A stretch of 64,000 nucleotides of DNA, from contig OY986437.1 in the NCBI GenBank assembly GCA_963920525.1, positions 117,440,215 through 117,504,214 on the forward strand. Reading direction: 5' to 3'. Shown here in pieces: positions 48,651 through 60,556 of this stretch (position 1 is the first letter of the stretch; each line of letters begins with the position of its first letter). Origin of the DNA: Dichetophora obliterata (Eukaryota; Arthropoda; Insecta; Diptera; Sciomyzidae). Below the pieces are notes generated by a model. It saw only the letters and a list, made by a program, of their open reading frames with translations, was not told where the DNA came from and did not search any database. Both the position numbers and the translations under genes were made by a program.

Positions 48651-50621
48651 ATTATGTGAAAAAAAAAATTTAATTTGCTTATATCTCAAAAAGTGCACTT
48701 ATTTTGTAATTAAATTAAAAACTTTCCACCAACAAAAAATTAGGATGGCTACATGATTCGTTTTTTCGCAATCTCAATTTTTTTGACATACATTTCACTT
48801 TATCTTTCATAACATTATAATTTTTTAAATCGGCCTTAAAACAAAAAAGTTACAACAATTTTTCAATCGGCTCTAAAACATTAATTTTGCAACGGCATAA
48901 AAAAACGTTGAGGGTCGCTTCAAACGGTCATAAGGTTCATGAACATTATGTCTTATTTGGAATGGGCATTATGGCCCATTATTAAAAATAATTATATTAT
49001 TTAAAAATTAAAAAAAATTAAAAATTATTTTAACTTGTACGGAATGTTAAAAACAACATCATTAAGGGAAAATCATTAAGAAAAGGGAAATGGAGCTTGG
49101 AGCGGATATAATGCCCATGGACATTATGTCTGCGAACATTATGTCCCTCCTCCAGAAAAAACTCCTTATTTCACAACATCATTTTCATAACGGTTACTTT
49201 ATATAGAACACAAAATTTAATTTTAATCTTTGATCAATTGAAATACTAGATAATCTTCTGAAGTTGAATATCGTTGAGCTTTTATTTCTTATCATTGATT
49301 CAAAGAAATCAATTGCGGCCACTAAATTTTTAAATAATTCGCCGATTCAATATTATTTCGTGTTAAATTGCTTGGAATATATTAAAACATTTAAAACGCA
49401 ACATTTTCACAAAAATGTTTTATTAAAACATGAATTTAATTGCGAGCGTTAGATCAAGTAAGTTTTTAAGAAGACAACAACAACAACAACTTTGTATAGA
49501 GTCAATAGTTATTAAATTCAAATTAATAGTTAATGTCAAATTAATTAAATAATCTAATAATTGATCGATTTTGGTCAAAGTCATGAGTAATTGAACATTT
49601 GGTTGTGAAAATAGCCACCTTTCAGTTAAAACTCTAGCTTCTAGCGAAGCTAGATAAAAACTCGTTTCATTTCTATGGTGCATTTCGACAAACTGTCCAA
49701 CACCAATGAATATTGAAATAAATAAGAAGCAACTAGAACAGATGGAAACCTTGGTAGAGTTTAGTTTAGTCTTCGTTTTTTTTAATCACTCAAAGACTAC
49801 TAAAGAGGAAAGGTAGCGATTTCCGAAACAGACTGTCTAGTCAGCTAAGTGATTGACTCTATACAGAGTTTTATAAAACAAACAAAGCAAATAGATTAAA
49901 ACTTTAATTAATTTCTTGGGTTTTATCGGTTAATTACAAATATTATTACTTACCTACAAATTTTTTAAAACAATTCAAAATCAAAACAAATGAAAAATTT
50001 TCTGAATTTACATTTACACCTGTCACTGAGATGAAAGAAGCAAGAGTCAAAAAAGTGATACAAAAGCTTGGTTTGTGTCTAAGATAACAAAAGGCTCTTT
50101 ATGATAACACGCTGTTCTATGTTTTAGGGCCGATTGAAAAATTTTTGTAACTTTGTTTTTTTAAGACCGATTTTGAAAAATCTTGAAGCAAAGTTGATCA
50201 GAATATTAGACAATATGGCATTTAAAATTTTGTAAACTTACTACAAATAAAAGTGAATAAAATTAAAAAAGTTGGCAAATCTAGCATAAAAATTCAAAAA
50301 ATATTGTATTGTTTTTTATTTGTATTTGTATTTATTAGATCAATTATGTTGACATTTAAGAATAATCTTTTACGTGCCGCATGAACGGGGAGATAACAAT
50401 TAAATTTCGTTATTATTTAACATGGAGGCATGATTTTCCAGCAAGTTGTCAGTTTATCGAGACGGTAACTTACGGGATAGTAACTTTATAACTTTATAAC
50501 GCGCAAACGTTTTGTTAACTGTCAAATGTCAACGTCAAAATATCAATTAAGTTCACAATAACAAGCTTTAAAAATCTTTGATATTCACAATTAAGCTTTC
50601 TAGTGATGTGTTTGTTATAAG

Positions 50622-50822
50622 TAGGGATCGGATTTTTATGCAAAACGTATAAAAAATTAGTGTCAAAAATCTAAAATATACAAATTTTATGCAAAATTTT
50701 AAAACATTTAGATAAAATATGTGTATTTAACCAATATTTTTAGAAAACAAAATTTTTGTTGCTGTCCTATTTTTACAAAGGATTTGATTTAAAAATGATT
50801 TTGCATAAAAATACGATCCCTA
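50622..50822. mobile_element. MITE-like element, about 200 bp, TAGGGATCG ends
   Basis: TAGGGATCGGATTTTTATGC (50622-50641) is mirrored by TAGGGATCGTATTTTTATGC from 50822 inward, one mismatch in 20. The flanking octamers GTTATAAG and ATTACAAG agree at 6 of 8 positions, compatible with a decayed hAT-type duplication. Confidence 0.7.
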
Positions 50823-51021
50823 ATTACAAGTACTTTATAGAGAACAAATTCATCAAAAAATTTTACGATGGTGAAAATATTGGTAGATTTTAAGACTTCG
50901 GTGGTAAAAGTGGCAGATATAAAAACTTTTAAAAAATGTGTGGTGTGTGTGGATCTACTACAATAGTGGTTAAGTCTCTGCCCTGCTTGGTACTCTTTGT
51001 TTCTTTGCAAAGTTTTGTTTT

Positions 51022-52284
51022 AATAGACCTGTCATCACGTATGCTTCGGTGATTTGGTGGACAAAAGTCAGCCAGAAAACCATTAAGAAGAGACTGGGCA
51101 GAGTCCAACGGCTGGCGTGTGTTGGAATAACAGGTGCAATACGCACCACTCCAACAAGCGCAATGGAAGTTCTGTTAGGTATGCTGCCGTTGGATTTAGA
51201 AATAAAGAAAACAGCGGCGCTGTCAGCCCTCAGGATGTTGCGAAATGCTACGTGGCATGGGGCAACGGCCCTGCATGGTCATATTCGCATCCTTGATATT
51301 GTACAGAGAGATGTCAGGGAGGCGTTTATGCCTATGGAAGGAAGGCAGAGAGTAAAAATAACAGAAAAATGTTATAAAACTCTTATAACGGATGGAGCCG
51401 TTTGTGAAGAAATCGCTGGTAGCATTATCAGTATATTCACAGACGGCTTTCTGATGAATGGCCGGGCCAGGGCAAGCGTGTACTCAAAAGAGTTAAGCCT
51501 ATCCTGTGTACTGAGGTTGGGGAGGTTTGTGTCGGTATACAAGGCAGAAATGCTTGGCGTAGTGCATGCGCTGGACCACCTGATAGATGGCCGGATCAGT
51601 GGCAAGAAAATTGTCATCGCTCTCGACAATCAGTCTGTGATAAGGTGTATGCAACGGACAGACATCACTTCCAGGTTGGCCATAGAATGTCTTACAAAAC
51701 TCAATAGGTGCGCCCAGACGAATGAGCTCACACTTATGTGGGTGAGAGGACACTCTGGCATAGAACAGAATGAAGAAGCTGATTCTTTAGCAAGAGCAGG
51801 ATCAGCAGAAGAATTCTGTGGACCAGAACCACGTATCGCCATATGCGACAATATGGTGGCAGGCCTTATTAAACAATGGACGGACTCGGAACACAGTAAA
51901 AGGTGGGAAGAAGCTGTTAATTGCAGGCAATCAAAGGCGGCCGTGAAGTGGTCTCGTAGTGAGGCAGCAAAAGTTATCCGATACAATCGAAGGACTTTAA
52001 GCTGGATTACTGCACTGGTCACAGGACACGGTCCCTTCATGTACCATCTCGGGAAGATGACTCTGGCCGAGGACGAAGCGTGTAGGTTATGCCTAGAGGA
52101 GCCGGAAACAGCAGCACACATTCTGTGCCAGTGTCCGGCGCTGGCAAGCATAAGATTGACCACTCTGGGACGCCCATTTATTGGCGAAGCCGAGATTGGT
52201 CAACTAACCTATAAGGATATGCTTAAGGTGACAAAGGATGCTTACACAAGGAGCATGCTCACATACGAGTACTCCGAGCAGTAG
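51022..52284 (+). pseudogene. 5'-truncated LINE: reverse transcriptase end, RNase H, zinc knuckle
   Basis: An open frame of about 420 codons starts abruptly within the thumb region of a reverse transcriptase (P-V-I-T-Y-A-S-V-I-W-W). It then shows T-P-T-S-A-M-E-V-L and an RNase H domain with all key acids: F-T-D-G-F, Y-K-A-E-M, A-L-D-N-Q-S and E-E-A-D-S-L-A-R, plus R-G-H-S-G. A C-x2-C...H-x4-C knuckle (C-R-L-C-L-E-E...H-I-L-C-Q-C) lies near 52080-52140. It is related to, but clearly a different family from, the LINE at 8.6-13.9 kb. A short 3' UTR ends near 52340. The frame is unbroken, but the copy lacks endonuclease and polymerase core and sits antisense in an intron of the host gene. Confidence 0.85.
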
Positions 52285-53087
52285 TACCCTTTGTCCAATA
52301 GGGGACGAAAAGGGACCCACTGTGGTCTGCTTCGGCAAATCCCCAACTTATTATATATAAATACATTAAAAAATTTCTCGATTTGTCTTATTCGAATTAA
52401 TTGTATTTATACCTTTGTACCATGTGAGGAGGTTTGAACACCGAAAATTCCGCCCTTGGCTACGGACCAGATTTGCAATAATGTATTTGGCAATGATTCG
52501 TTTGGTCTGCCCTGAAGGCCTTTTAGTTGTTGTTTTCTTTTAAATATTTCACAATAATACATACATAATGATTTGTACAAAACCTCGCGCGTGCTTTTAA
52601 AACTAACATAATTGATGGCAACTGTTTGCAATTTTGACGCAATGTTGTCGAATCCAATAACTACATTCAGAAATAGTATTAGTCAAGAAACGAGAATGAA
52701 ATACATATAGTAAGGCGTAGAAAAGTCTGAATAAAGCATGGAAGAAGCATGGAAGATTTTATATATACTAGAAAATATTGCAATCTATAAAAAAGCATTA
52801 GTTTGAACAAACATTTTTTCTAAGTAATTTGCTAATAAAACTGCACTGTATGAAAAAGGCATATTCTTTTTGTAAACATAAATTGCTTCTGTTTAATAAT
52901 ATATTACACCACCAGCTGATAATTTAACAAACATTAAACAAAAGTGAACTATATTTTAGAAAAAGTGAAAATAAAACACTGGCGGCAGCTACTTGCAAAA
53001 ATAATAAAAGAAAAAACACACAAGAAATCGTGTCAACATATTAGCTAAGAAAAAATAAAACTAAAAAAAGCATTGTGCGAAACTTAC

Positions 53088-53221
53088 TTGCACCAGATTC
53101 TGATCCTTTTTGAGGCGTATCTGCGTCAAAGTGCCCGCCAACAGTTCGTCGCAGTTGTGATTGATGCCGACCGAAACTTCTATGAATTTGGCGCCAAACG
53201 TGCAGGCCAGACACTTGCCAT
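53088..53221 (-). CDS. RGK-family GTPase exon with the G5 region
   Basis: On minus, CACATAG (AG at 53223-53222) precedes 134 nt that end at a GTAAGT donor (53087-53082). The first two bases complete a codon split with the upstream exon (phase 1). 44 codons follow without a stop, ending in phase 0. The peptide contains L-A-C-T-F-G-A-K-F-I-E-V-S-V-G-I-N-H-N and D-E-L-L-A-G-T-L-T-Q-I-R-L-K. This corresponds to the G5 segment and last helix of Rad/Gem/Rem-type GTPases (K-F-I-E-T-S-A in vertebrates). The switch and P-loop exons are not in the window. Product: a small GTP-binding protein that in flies and vertebrates regulates calcium channels and the cytoskeleton (family knowledge). Confidence 0.88.
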
Positions 53222-53232
53222 CTATGTGGTGT

Positions 53233-53233
<1 letters not shown>

Positions 53234-53312
<79 letters not shown>

Positions 53313-53315
53313 GAG
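53234..53315. repeat. (GA)n microsatellite beside a splice acceptor
   Basis: About 40 GA units with two small interruptions. On the gene's strand this is a (CT)n tract ending about 12 nt before the AG at 53223-53222. It therefore forms an unusually long polypyrimidine tract for the G5 exon. Confidence 0.95.
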
Positions 53316-54239
53316 AAAAAAATCAAATTATTAAATGTGATTTACATGGGCCGTAGTTGAAAGTTAAATTGTTTAACATTAACTAAGCGTGTTAAATTCA
53401 TGGATTTAATTGGCCACAATTAGCGATAATAACTTTTTTGATTTAATTTGTTGAGGTTAGTTTTCCCCAATGTTTTTTTTTGTTGGTATTTATTATGTTA
53501 TGGGTTACGCCATGTTTAGTAGTTTTTGTTTTTGAAACAAACAACCATGGCATTGTATTACCAAATTCTGTAATATATTTGTGTGATTTTTGAGTTATTT
53601 ATCAGAAAATTTTTTAACAAATACCAGTTCTGATTTGACACTTAATAACTTTTTTTGTACCCGCATATTAAGGACTAACTGCGTGGACAACGACTTCTGA
53701 CGCCAGAAGAAGCCGTTTATGCGTTTAATAATTATGTTTTAGAGGTGTCTCAAGTAGAATTGGATAAATGTTATGAAAAATGTTTCGAACGCATGTTAAA
53801 ATGTATTAAACATAAGGGAGAATATTTTGAAAAACAGCAAAGTTATTTTCAATGAATAAAATATTCGGTCTTTAAATTTATTACTGAAATATATGTGGGA
53901 GCCCCCGTTTAAAGGTATTTGATTGTATGGATGATGTGGTATGCTATGAATATATACATATATACAGTGGTGGTCACGAATTTAGCACACTTAAAAAAGT
54001 AAAGTGAATACTTATATTTTCCATTTATTTGTTGTAAATTTTTAATTAACTTTTTTTTTTTAGTGTATATATAATGTCTTTTTTATTTCTTATATACATT
54101 TTTTATTTCAAAACTTTTTCTTATAGGACTTAAAATCAAATAAAATTTAAAAATAAGCATTTCGACTTGGTCATAAATTTAGCACACGAGCGCAAAAATG
54201 TCTAGGATGAAAAATATAATCAAAATTGATTGCATAAAA

Positions 54240-55268
54240 CTCAATATTTCGTAGGAAATCCCTTATTTTTAATTACTGCATCTCATATCCTTGGTAAACT
54301 TTTGACTAAAGCCTCACAACGGTGCTTTGGAATACTATACCGAATCCTTTGGATTCTCCTAAACAAATCTAGCAAATTTTTTGGATTTTACTGTTAGTAT
54401 TTGCTGCTCGACATCCCTCCACAGATTCTCAAACGGGTTTAAGTCCGATGATTGCGATGGCCACTTCAAAATATCAATATGTTTGTCTTCCAAGCAACTC
54501 TTAACTATGTGAGCACTCTGCTTTGGATCATTATCCTGCTAAAACGCCATTAAAGTGGCAAATTATCCTCTTGAAACGGTATCATGGTATTGACAAGTAC
54601 GTTTTTGTAAGCGTGCTGATTCATTTTTTGGTAAATTTTAACAATCGGACAAACTCCGTGCCAAGAAAACGCCGCCCATACCATAACATTTCAGCCACCC
54701 TGTTTAATCGTCTTTAGCGTGTACTTTGGATTGTGTTGCATGTTTTGAGGACGCCACACATATTGTTTGCTGTCAGATGCGAACCGGCAAAACTTTGATT
54801 TATCCCTCCAAAGCACATTTTTCCACAAATTCGTTGACTTTTTGTTTGCACAAATTCTTTTGCAAACGAAAGACTGCATTTAATATTTTTTTGCGACACA
54901 TGTGGTGTTTGTTGGGCTATAAAGCTCCGGAAATTGTTTTCATTCAAGCATCTTCTTATGCCTTTTGAGGATACATTTATGCCATATTTTGATGAAATTT
55001 CATTTTAAATTTTATTTGAGGTCTTAAAAGGATCACTAAGTGAAGCTCTATAAATCAAATGGCCCTCTCTTGCTATTGTTTTTCGCGCTCTTGGTCGCTA
55101 TTTTACATTTTTAATGCTCTAATACTGCTCTACATGTTGTAATGCGTTATGTAATAACTTTCACGAACATCTAAGAAGCAGAGCAATCTCTGAAACTGTG
55201 CTTCCACCATTTTTCATTTGCTAAATCAAATGCCGCTGAGCCTCTGAACATCAGTAGCCTTTCGCCAT
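54240..55268 (-). pseudogene. Tc1 transposase, decayed
   Basis: ATG at 55268 begins M-A-K-G-Y. Helix-turn-helix remnants follow (G-G-S-T-V-S-E-I-A-L-L-L). The catalytic core is recognisable: V-L-W-R-D-K-S-K-F (first D), N-D-P-K-Q-S-A-H near 54530-54505 (second D), and S-S-D-L-N-P-F-E-N-L-W near 54455-54425 (E). So the DDE residues are still present. More than ten stops and several frameshifts are spread over it. A W-P-S-Q block and the C-terminal N-K-G-F-P-T-K-Y (near 54262) are also visible. Confidence 0.88.
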
Positions 55269-55381
55269 ATCTTTCTGAAATTTTTTGTTAGAACTCAAAT
55301 AGAAACTTAATAAATTTAGTATATCTTACTAGTAAAGTTTAATTAACGAAAATAAAATACGATATGGAACAGTAATTCTAA

Positions 55382-55824
55382 CTGTGAAACCTAAACAAGA
55401 GCGGCAGCGTTGTTTACCTGTCACAAAATCGTCATGCTAATATAAATTGTATGAAACAAACCATAATAACGCGACGGCAACGCTGAGCGGTTGGAAAATC
55501 CAATTTTGACAGAGCGTTAGAAAGTGAACTTTGATACAGAAAACTAAGAAAAATTTGTCGTTTCTGTGAAAAATATTGAAATATGTTTTATAAATATTTG
55601 CTTGCACAAATGGAGGTATGGAATTAATTAATAATTTAAATTAGATTGTATATAATTTCATTTTGTACTAATCACAGAATATAAGTAAAATTTATTTACT
55701 AGATGCCAAACACTTTTTGACAACATTTGACATAATCCGCCGCTCTTATTTAGGGATGACAATTCAGCGTTAACGCCAAGCGGCTAGCAACGCGCCGCTC
55801 AACGCTCTTGTTTAGGTTTCACAG
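55382..55824. mobile_element. PIF/Harbinger-like MITE nested in the Tc1 element
   Basis: 22-bp perfect terminal inverted repeats start CTGTGAAACCTAAACAAGAG at both ends. TAA on each side (55379-55381 and 55825-55827) is a 3-bp target duplication of the PIF/Harbinger type (TWA). GC-rich subterminal CGGC/GCCG motifs occur at both ends. In the middle, ATGTTTTATAAATATTTGCT (55584) opens a short frame that runs to GTATGG, which could be a vestige of a first transposase exon. Confidence 0.85.
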
Positions 55825-57599
55825 TAACCTGTACTAAATTCGTGTCCAGCATTTAAACCACATTGATTCATACTACTTGAAATATGTCAGAAAATTTAAG
55901 AATAACTAAAAAACCAACTAACGGTACATAGAGTAAACTTCATAAACAATACTCAACAAAAAATATTTTATTACAATTCTCAAGCTAAGATGTAAAAAAT
56001 TTCAAATTAGAGTTACTAACACAGTGTGTGCTAAATTCGTGACCACCACTGTATATTTGTGGTGCCTGTATAACACATACATAAGGCACTGTGCATAAAA
56101 ACTATAATAACTAATTTTTCATTCTGTTCCTCTTTTAATATTGAAAATTGTATTACATAAAATTTGCATTAAATACTTTTTAAATCATTTAAAATTTTTG
56201 ATTTCAAATATAGTAAATACATAATTTATTTATAAATAAAATTCGTAATTCACATTCCCAACATATATTTCTATTTTCTACTACTATTTATAGTTATTTT
56301 TGATTTTTATTATTTCTAATGCTATTTTCTACTGCTGATTCTACACTTTAATTTATTTATACTACTATTTTTTGCTCTTATTTTTTGTATTATTTTTACT
56401 TCTATTTTCTACTGCCTTTGTAAGGCTGGTATTGTATGATGGTAGCACACCATGATGCTATACTGATGGTATGGTATGGACGATGGTCTTCGTATGCTGA
56501 TAAAGTATATAAAGCATTTTTCTTCTAGTATTTTTTCTTTTTTGAAGCCATACACCTTGTAACCACTACAGCGCATCAAGCTATCGAAGGCAACCGATAG
56601 AGAAATGGCTTAAAACAATACTGCCTCGTACGAAATGCATTTAACTTAGCCAGATGTATCAAGACTTGTATATTCCTAAAGGTGTTTGGAGTACCACGTT
56701 TTCTCACGAAAGTCATAGCCAACTACTTAGATGAGAGAGTGCTGCAATATTCCACAGACGCACAGTGTGTTGTTCCTATACAAAAATTGAACAATAATAG
56801 AAGGAGTGCTCCTATGATAATGCAATTGTGTATGCTTAATTAGTTTAAGCCAATTAAGAAAAATTTCAAAAATAGTCGAAATCGGTTAGAGCCTAGGGGT
56901 ACCTCATTCAGACCTATATTAATTTTTTACTTGATTTTGTATGGGAGGTACATACAAAGGTTGACCGATCTGAACAAAAATTCATCAGAATGGTAGTCAA
57001 ACTGCGTCAAAGATGTGCACTAAAAATGGCTGAAAACGGTTAGACCCTAGGGATAAATCCTTTGGACCTATATTAAGTCTTTACTTGCTTTTGTATGTAC
57101 ATTTTTAATTTTGAGCATTTACAAAAAAAATATATTTATAGGATTCTTTTGTTACAATATATCGAATCTAGATTAGTAGATTTAAAAAAAGTGGCGTTTA
57201 ATTTTATAGGATTTATTTTTTTCATTGATATTTGTCAATTTCTAAAACTTTTTATTTGATAATATCATATATTACAATCACTAAAATATGTATCAAATTT
57301 TATATTTTCTTAAATTTCTGAACTCTATGTATTTGTTGAAACATTATTTATAATAAAAAAATTTACTTGGCTAAGTTTAATTGAACATAATTTTTAAAAA
57401 ATATGAACTTTTAAAGAGAATTGAACAAAAATATTTCAACTTTTAAGTGCCACAGCGGAGCCAAAACTAAGTCTTTCCCCAAAATATTTTGTTTTGTCTT
57501 ATCTATGCAATTACCTGCCGATTAATATCAATATTGTTAGGTATCGAATCATACAAAAATTTAATTTTTGTCAATGGGACAACGCACTGTGAGACGATT

Positions 57600-58540
57600 T
57601 GACTTAAAGGCATTGGTGGTGTTCCTGAGGGGTCCGAGTTATGACGTATTCTGCTGTGAATAGTCCTGTAAGAAAGCGGCTTTAAGGTTTGCTGTACCAT
57701 CAGGCATTAGGATCGTCGGATTTTCGGATGACCTAGCGGTTGTGGTGACAGCAAAACACCTAGATAAAGCGGAGGCCGCCAGCAACGTTTCTAATAGCGC
57801 TATACACGATAAGCTAAAGCCAGTTGGACTTACTCTGGCTGAACTCAAAAAAGAGTCAGTGCTCATCAGCAGCCGGAAACAAACAGTTATCATCAACGTA
57901 TGTCGGACGGAGGTACAGTCAAACCTTCTCAAATACCTCGGCGTAATGATTGACTTTCAATTATGTCTTAAGCAACATTTGCAGTACACACGCAAAAAAG
58001 CATCTGAAGCACGTCAGGCGCTCTCAAGAATGTTGCCAAACAGGAGAGGTCCATAACAAGCCCATAGACACTTCTGAACGTTGCGCGCTCCATTCTGATG
58101 TATGCATCAACTGATTGGGCTGCAGCGATGAAGGCCAAGTCCTACCGACGAGAAGTAAAATCAGTTTAAAGACTAGATTCGCTAAGGGTTTACTGCGCTT
58201 TAATAGACCAGTTTCTGAAAAGGCTGTCGTTGTCATAGCCAATTCGATTCCAATCGATCACTTGGTGGAGTCCCATCCGACAACCAGCAGTGATAACGCA
58301 ACCGCTTGTAAGAAACTGGCAACAAACATAAAATCAAGCATGCAACCCATCCCTATTGCACACACTGCTCTGGAACCATAGAAAAAATATGTGAAAATTG
58401 AGGCTATGGCACGACTCGGCGAAAAGCCAACACACCAAAACTTAGTCAACCTAATGCTTAGATGTGAGGCAAACTAGTCAGCGGTTAGTGCATTGGCCAA
58501 GCGAGCGCAGATTAGGTCAACATGAGGTAGATGATTATCT
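57600..58540 (+). pseudogene. R1-like LINE reverse transcriptase and C-terminal relic
   Basis: G-G-V-P-E-G-S near 57612 and R-I-V-G-F-S-D-D-L-A-V-V-V near 57710-57750 are the reverse-transcriptase motifs, with F-S-D-D in place of F/Y-A-D-D. Then V-L-I-S-S-R-K and Y-L-G-V-M-I-D follow, and a roughly 104-codon open stretch ends near 58056. Beyond that, scattered remnants in several frames continue (M-Y-A-S near 58098). The V-x-I-S/T-S-R-K context suggests the R1 clade. Many stops and shifts are present, so this is an old copy. Confidence 0.75.
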
Positions 58541-59256
58541 CATTCAAGGTGGCACCTGCGCAGGTTGCCCTTCACGATTAATAATAAAAGAAATGTCATA
58601 CCATTACCATACTTTTTAATTTTTCAAAAGGCTTTAAATGGATTTTTTTTAAAATCAAGTGGAATTTTTAATTTTTAATAGATCCGATCTTCAAATTGAA
58701 TTTCTTATTTTTGATGATCTCTTCTGAATTTAAAAATAGAGATTCTGCTATTTGTATGATCTTCTTTGAATTTGAAATACAATTTCAGAATTTATTTGAT
58801 CCGATTTGAATTTCGAATGGAATTATGGATTTAATTGATATTTTCTGAATTTCAACTGAAATTTCCGTAATTGATGGTTTTTGTTTTAAAAGTGAAGTTT
58901 TTAATATTTAATTGATTTATTCTTAATTACAATTGATCTTTTCTGAGAGAAGCAAAGCTTTTTCGCAGTTTCATAAATTTGATTATATAATTATTATTTT
59001 TTTTAAATAAAATAATAAAATAATTCTGAAATTAAAAAATTTTTAATAACATAAAGTGTAATAAAAAGAATTTACGTTCATAATCAAACCAGTTATTTTA
59101 CATTAAGTTATTATTTTATTTTATTACATGTTTGAATTAATTTTGAATTATTTTTGTAAATGTTTTCAAATATTATGATGAAATTTATTAATGAAATTAT
59201 GGGTTTATGATGACTGATAATATCAAACCGATACTATAGATATAGTGTGATCAATA

Positions 59257-59273
59257 GGGCTAGGAATCTCATG
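59257..59273 (+). repeat. Inverted end motif, left partner
   Basis: GGGCTAGGAATCTCATG is mirrored perfectly at 63289-63305. ATATGC motifs follow both copies inward. These could be the ends of one 4-kb element or solo ends of two copies. The flanks do not show a target duplication. Confidence 0.55.
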
Positions 59274-59684
59274 AACTAAAAAAATGGAAATATGCGTATA
59301 TAACATGCACTTAAAAAATATGAAGTGAACATAAAAGTACTAATTATAAGTTTTCTCTTCCCAAAATAGGTCGCACTAAATTTAAATGGTTGCAAATAAA
59401 AAAATAAGCAAAAATATTCAAAACCACACGCATTTATTGTAAAATATAAAAATCCACCACTGGCACATACACACACTTCGATAGTTAAATTTTACATGAG
59501 TGCAGAAAAACTGATTTTCTTTTAAGCTATTGAGTGGATTTTCAACTGAACTGAAAAATCAAAATGAATGAATCAATCATGAATGATAAAAATGAAAATG
59601 AAAATGAAATGATTTTTGACCTTTTTGCAATATATGCGGTATTGCAAAAGGCGGATACGCGGTGTTGTACGCGCAACGCCGATA

Positions 59685-59760
59685 TATTGGCCTTTGCAGT
59701 GTAGTGAAGAAAGCACTAGACTAGAACTCCCAGATTCGAGTCCGGGTTCGGGCATGATTC
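59685..59760 (+). mobile_element. tRNA-like SINE head of a second type
   Basis: TGCAGTGTAGTGAAG (A-box-like) and AGATTCGAGTCC (good B box) are followed by GGGTTCGGGC. The acceptor stem does not pair well, so this is not a functional tRNA. It differs from the main SINE family of this window. Confidence 0.5.
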
Positions 59761-60019
59761 TTTTTGCTTTCATTGTTCTTTGCTACATTTAAGAATTATT
59801 GAAAAAAAAATGTACAACTAAAGTGTGGAAAATGTGGAATTTAAAGGACAGGAACAACTGAGGGCTCGAAATGATTGCCTAGGTTTAAGCATAACACTAG
59901 CCTAGGTTATAAAAGCAATTCAAAGTGTCTTTCACGTTTGTTCCGCCTAATCGATAATTTATGTATGGTTCCACTCAATTCTTCCTCTAATAACACGGTG
60001 CGACATTCCAAAATACCTG

Positions 60020-60260
60020 GTAAGTGTTACCACTTTTCTTGTAGGTCTTGTTGCGTATAACAAGACTGCATACCTGAAATTCGCTAAACACACCCAAAAT
60101 CTTGACTTTCCGTTAAAAAACCAGTTTTTGTACCTTTGCGCACTTATAAGGCTGTAACTTAGCTAATGTTGCACCGATTTTCAGTTTCATACCGGATTCC
60201 AGAAGAAAAAACTTAGACCTTTCCAATGATTTACATATTGTTTATAAAAACTTGATAAAT
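60020..60260 (-). repeat. Dispersed repeat, inverted partner of 62770-62990
   Basis: On minus: ATCATTGGAAAGGTCTAAG, later CAAAAACTGGTTTTTTAACG, AAGATTTTGGGTGTGTTTAG and CAACAAGACCTAC. The same order occurs on plus at 62.8-63.0 kb. Confidence 0.6.
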
Positions 60261-60556
60261 CTATGTGTATTTGTCCGGAAAACTCAATTTTTTTAAATTT
60301 TTATAATATTTTCCAAATTTCACTACTTTTGTACACACTTTTTTATATAGACACCACACCTTCTGTTAATGTACTAAATAAACACCTTTTGTTGGAGCAA
60401 CGACTGAATTCTTGTAACACAGCAACCCTAGTTGCTCTATTTTTAAGTTTTTCATATTTTTTTATGTGTTGCGCTCTCTAAATTTTTTGACGTTTTGCTT
60501 TTCATTTTCGGCATCTCAAAGAAAAAAAAAGAAGACAAGCTCTGAATATCTTAACA

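Larger units (their letters stand above)
35699..53087 (-). other. Large intron of the RGK gene, 17.4 kb
   Basis: It spans the donor GTAAGT at 53087-53082 to the acceptor at 35700-35699. It is filled with SINEs, non-autonomous DNA elements, tandem repeats, a BEL/Pao-like relic and a truncated LINE, listed separately. The unlisted stretches (37.9-39.6, 45.4-46.5, 48.6-50.6 kb) are AT-rich and I see no gene in them. Confidence 0.6.
53965..56051 (-). mobile_element. Tc1-type DNA transposon, about 2.1 kb, inactive
   Basis: Terminal inverted repeats begin CAGTGGTGGTCACGAATTTA at 53965 and at 56051 (inverted), with flanking TA at 53963-53964 and 56052-56053. A minus-strand transposase relic lies inside, and a 443-bp non-autonomous element interrupts it upstream of the transposase start. 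Removing the nested element gives about 1.64 kb, normal for Tc1. Confidence 0.92.

Noticed and set aside
48930..49145. Repeated GAACATTATGTC / GGACATTATGTC motifs
   Set aside because: Three scattered 12-mers in AT-rich DNA without a longer repeat unit or inverted ends.
51630..52163. 177-codon minus frame
   Set aside because: Antisense shadow of the RNase H-bearing LINE fragment; no motif of its own.
53317..57600. Upstream RGK exon with the N-K-x-D motif
   Set aside because: Scanned by eye on minus for N-K-x-D-L and P-loop coding; none seen. It is probably beyond 64000.
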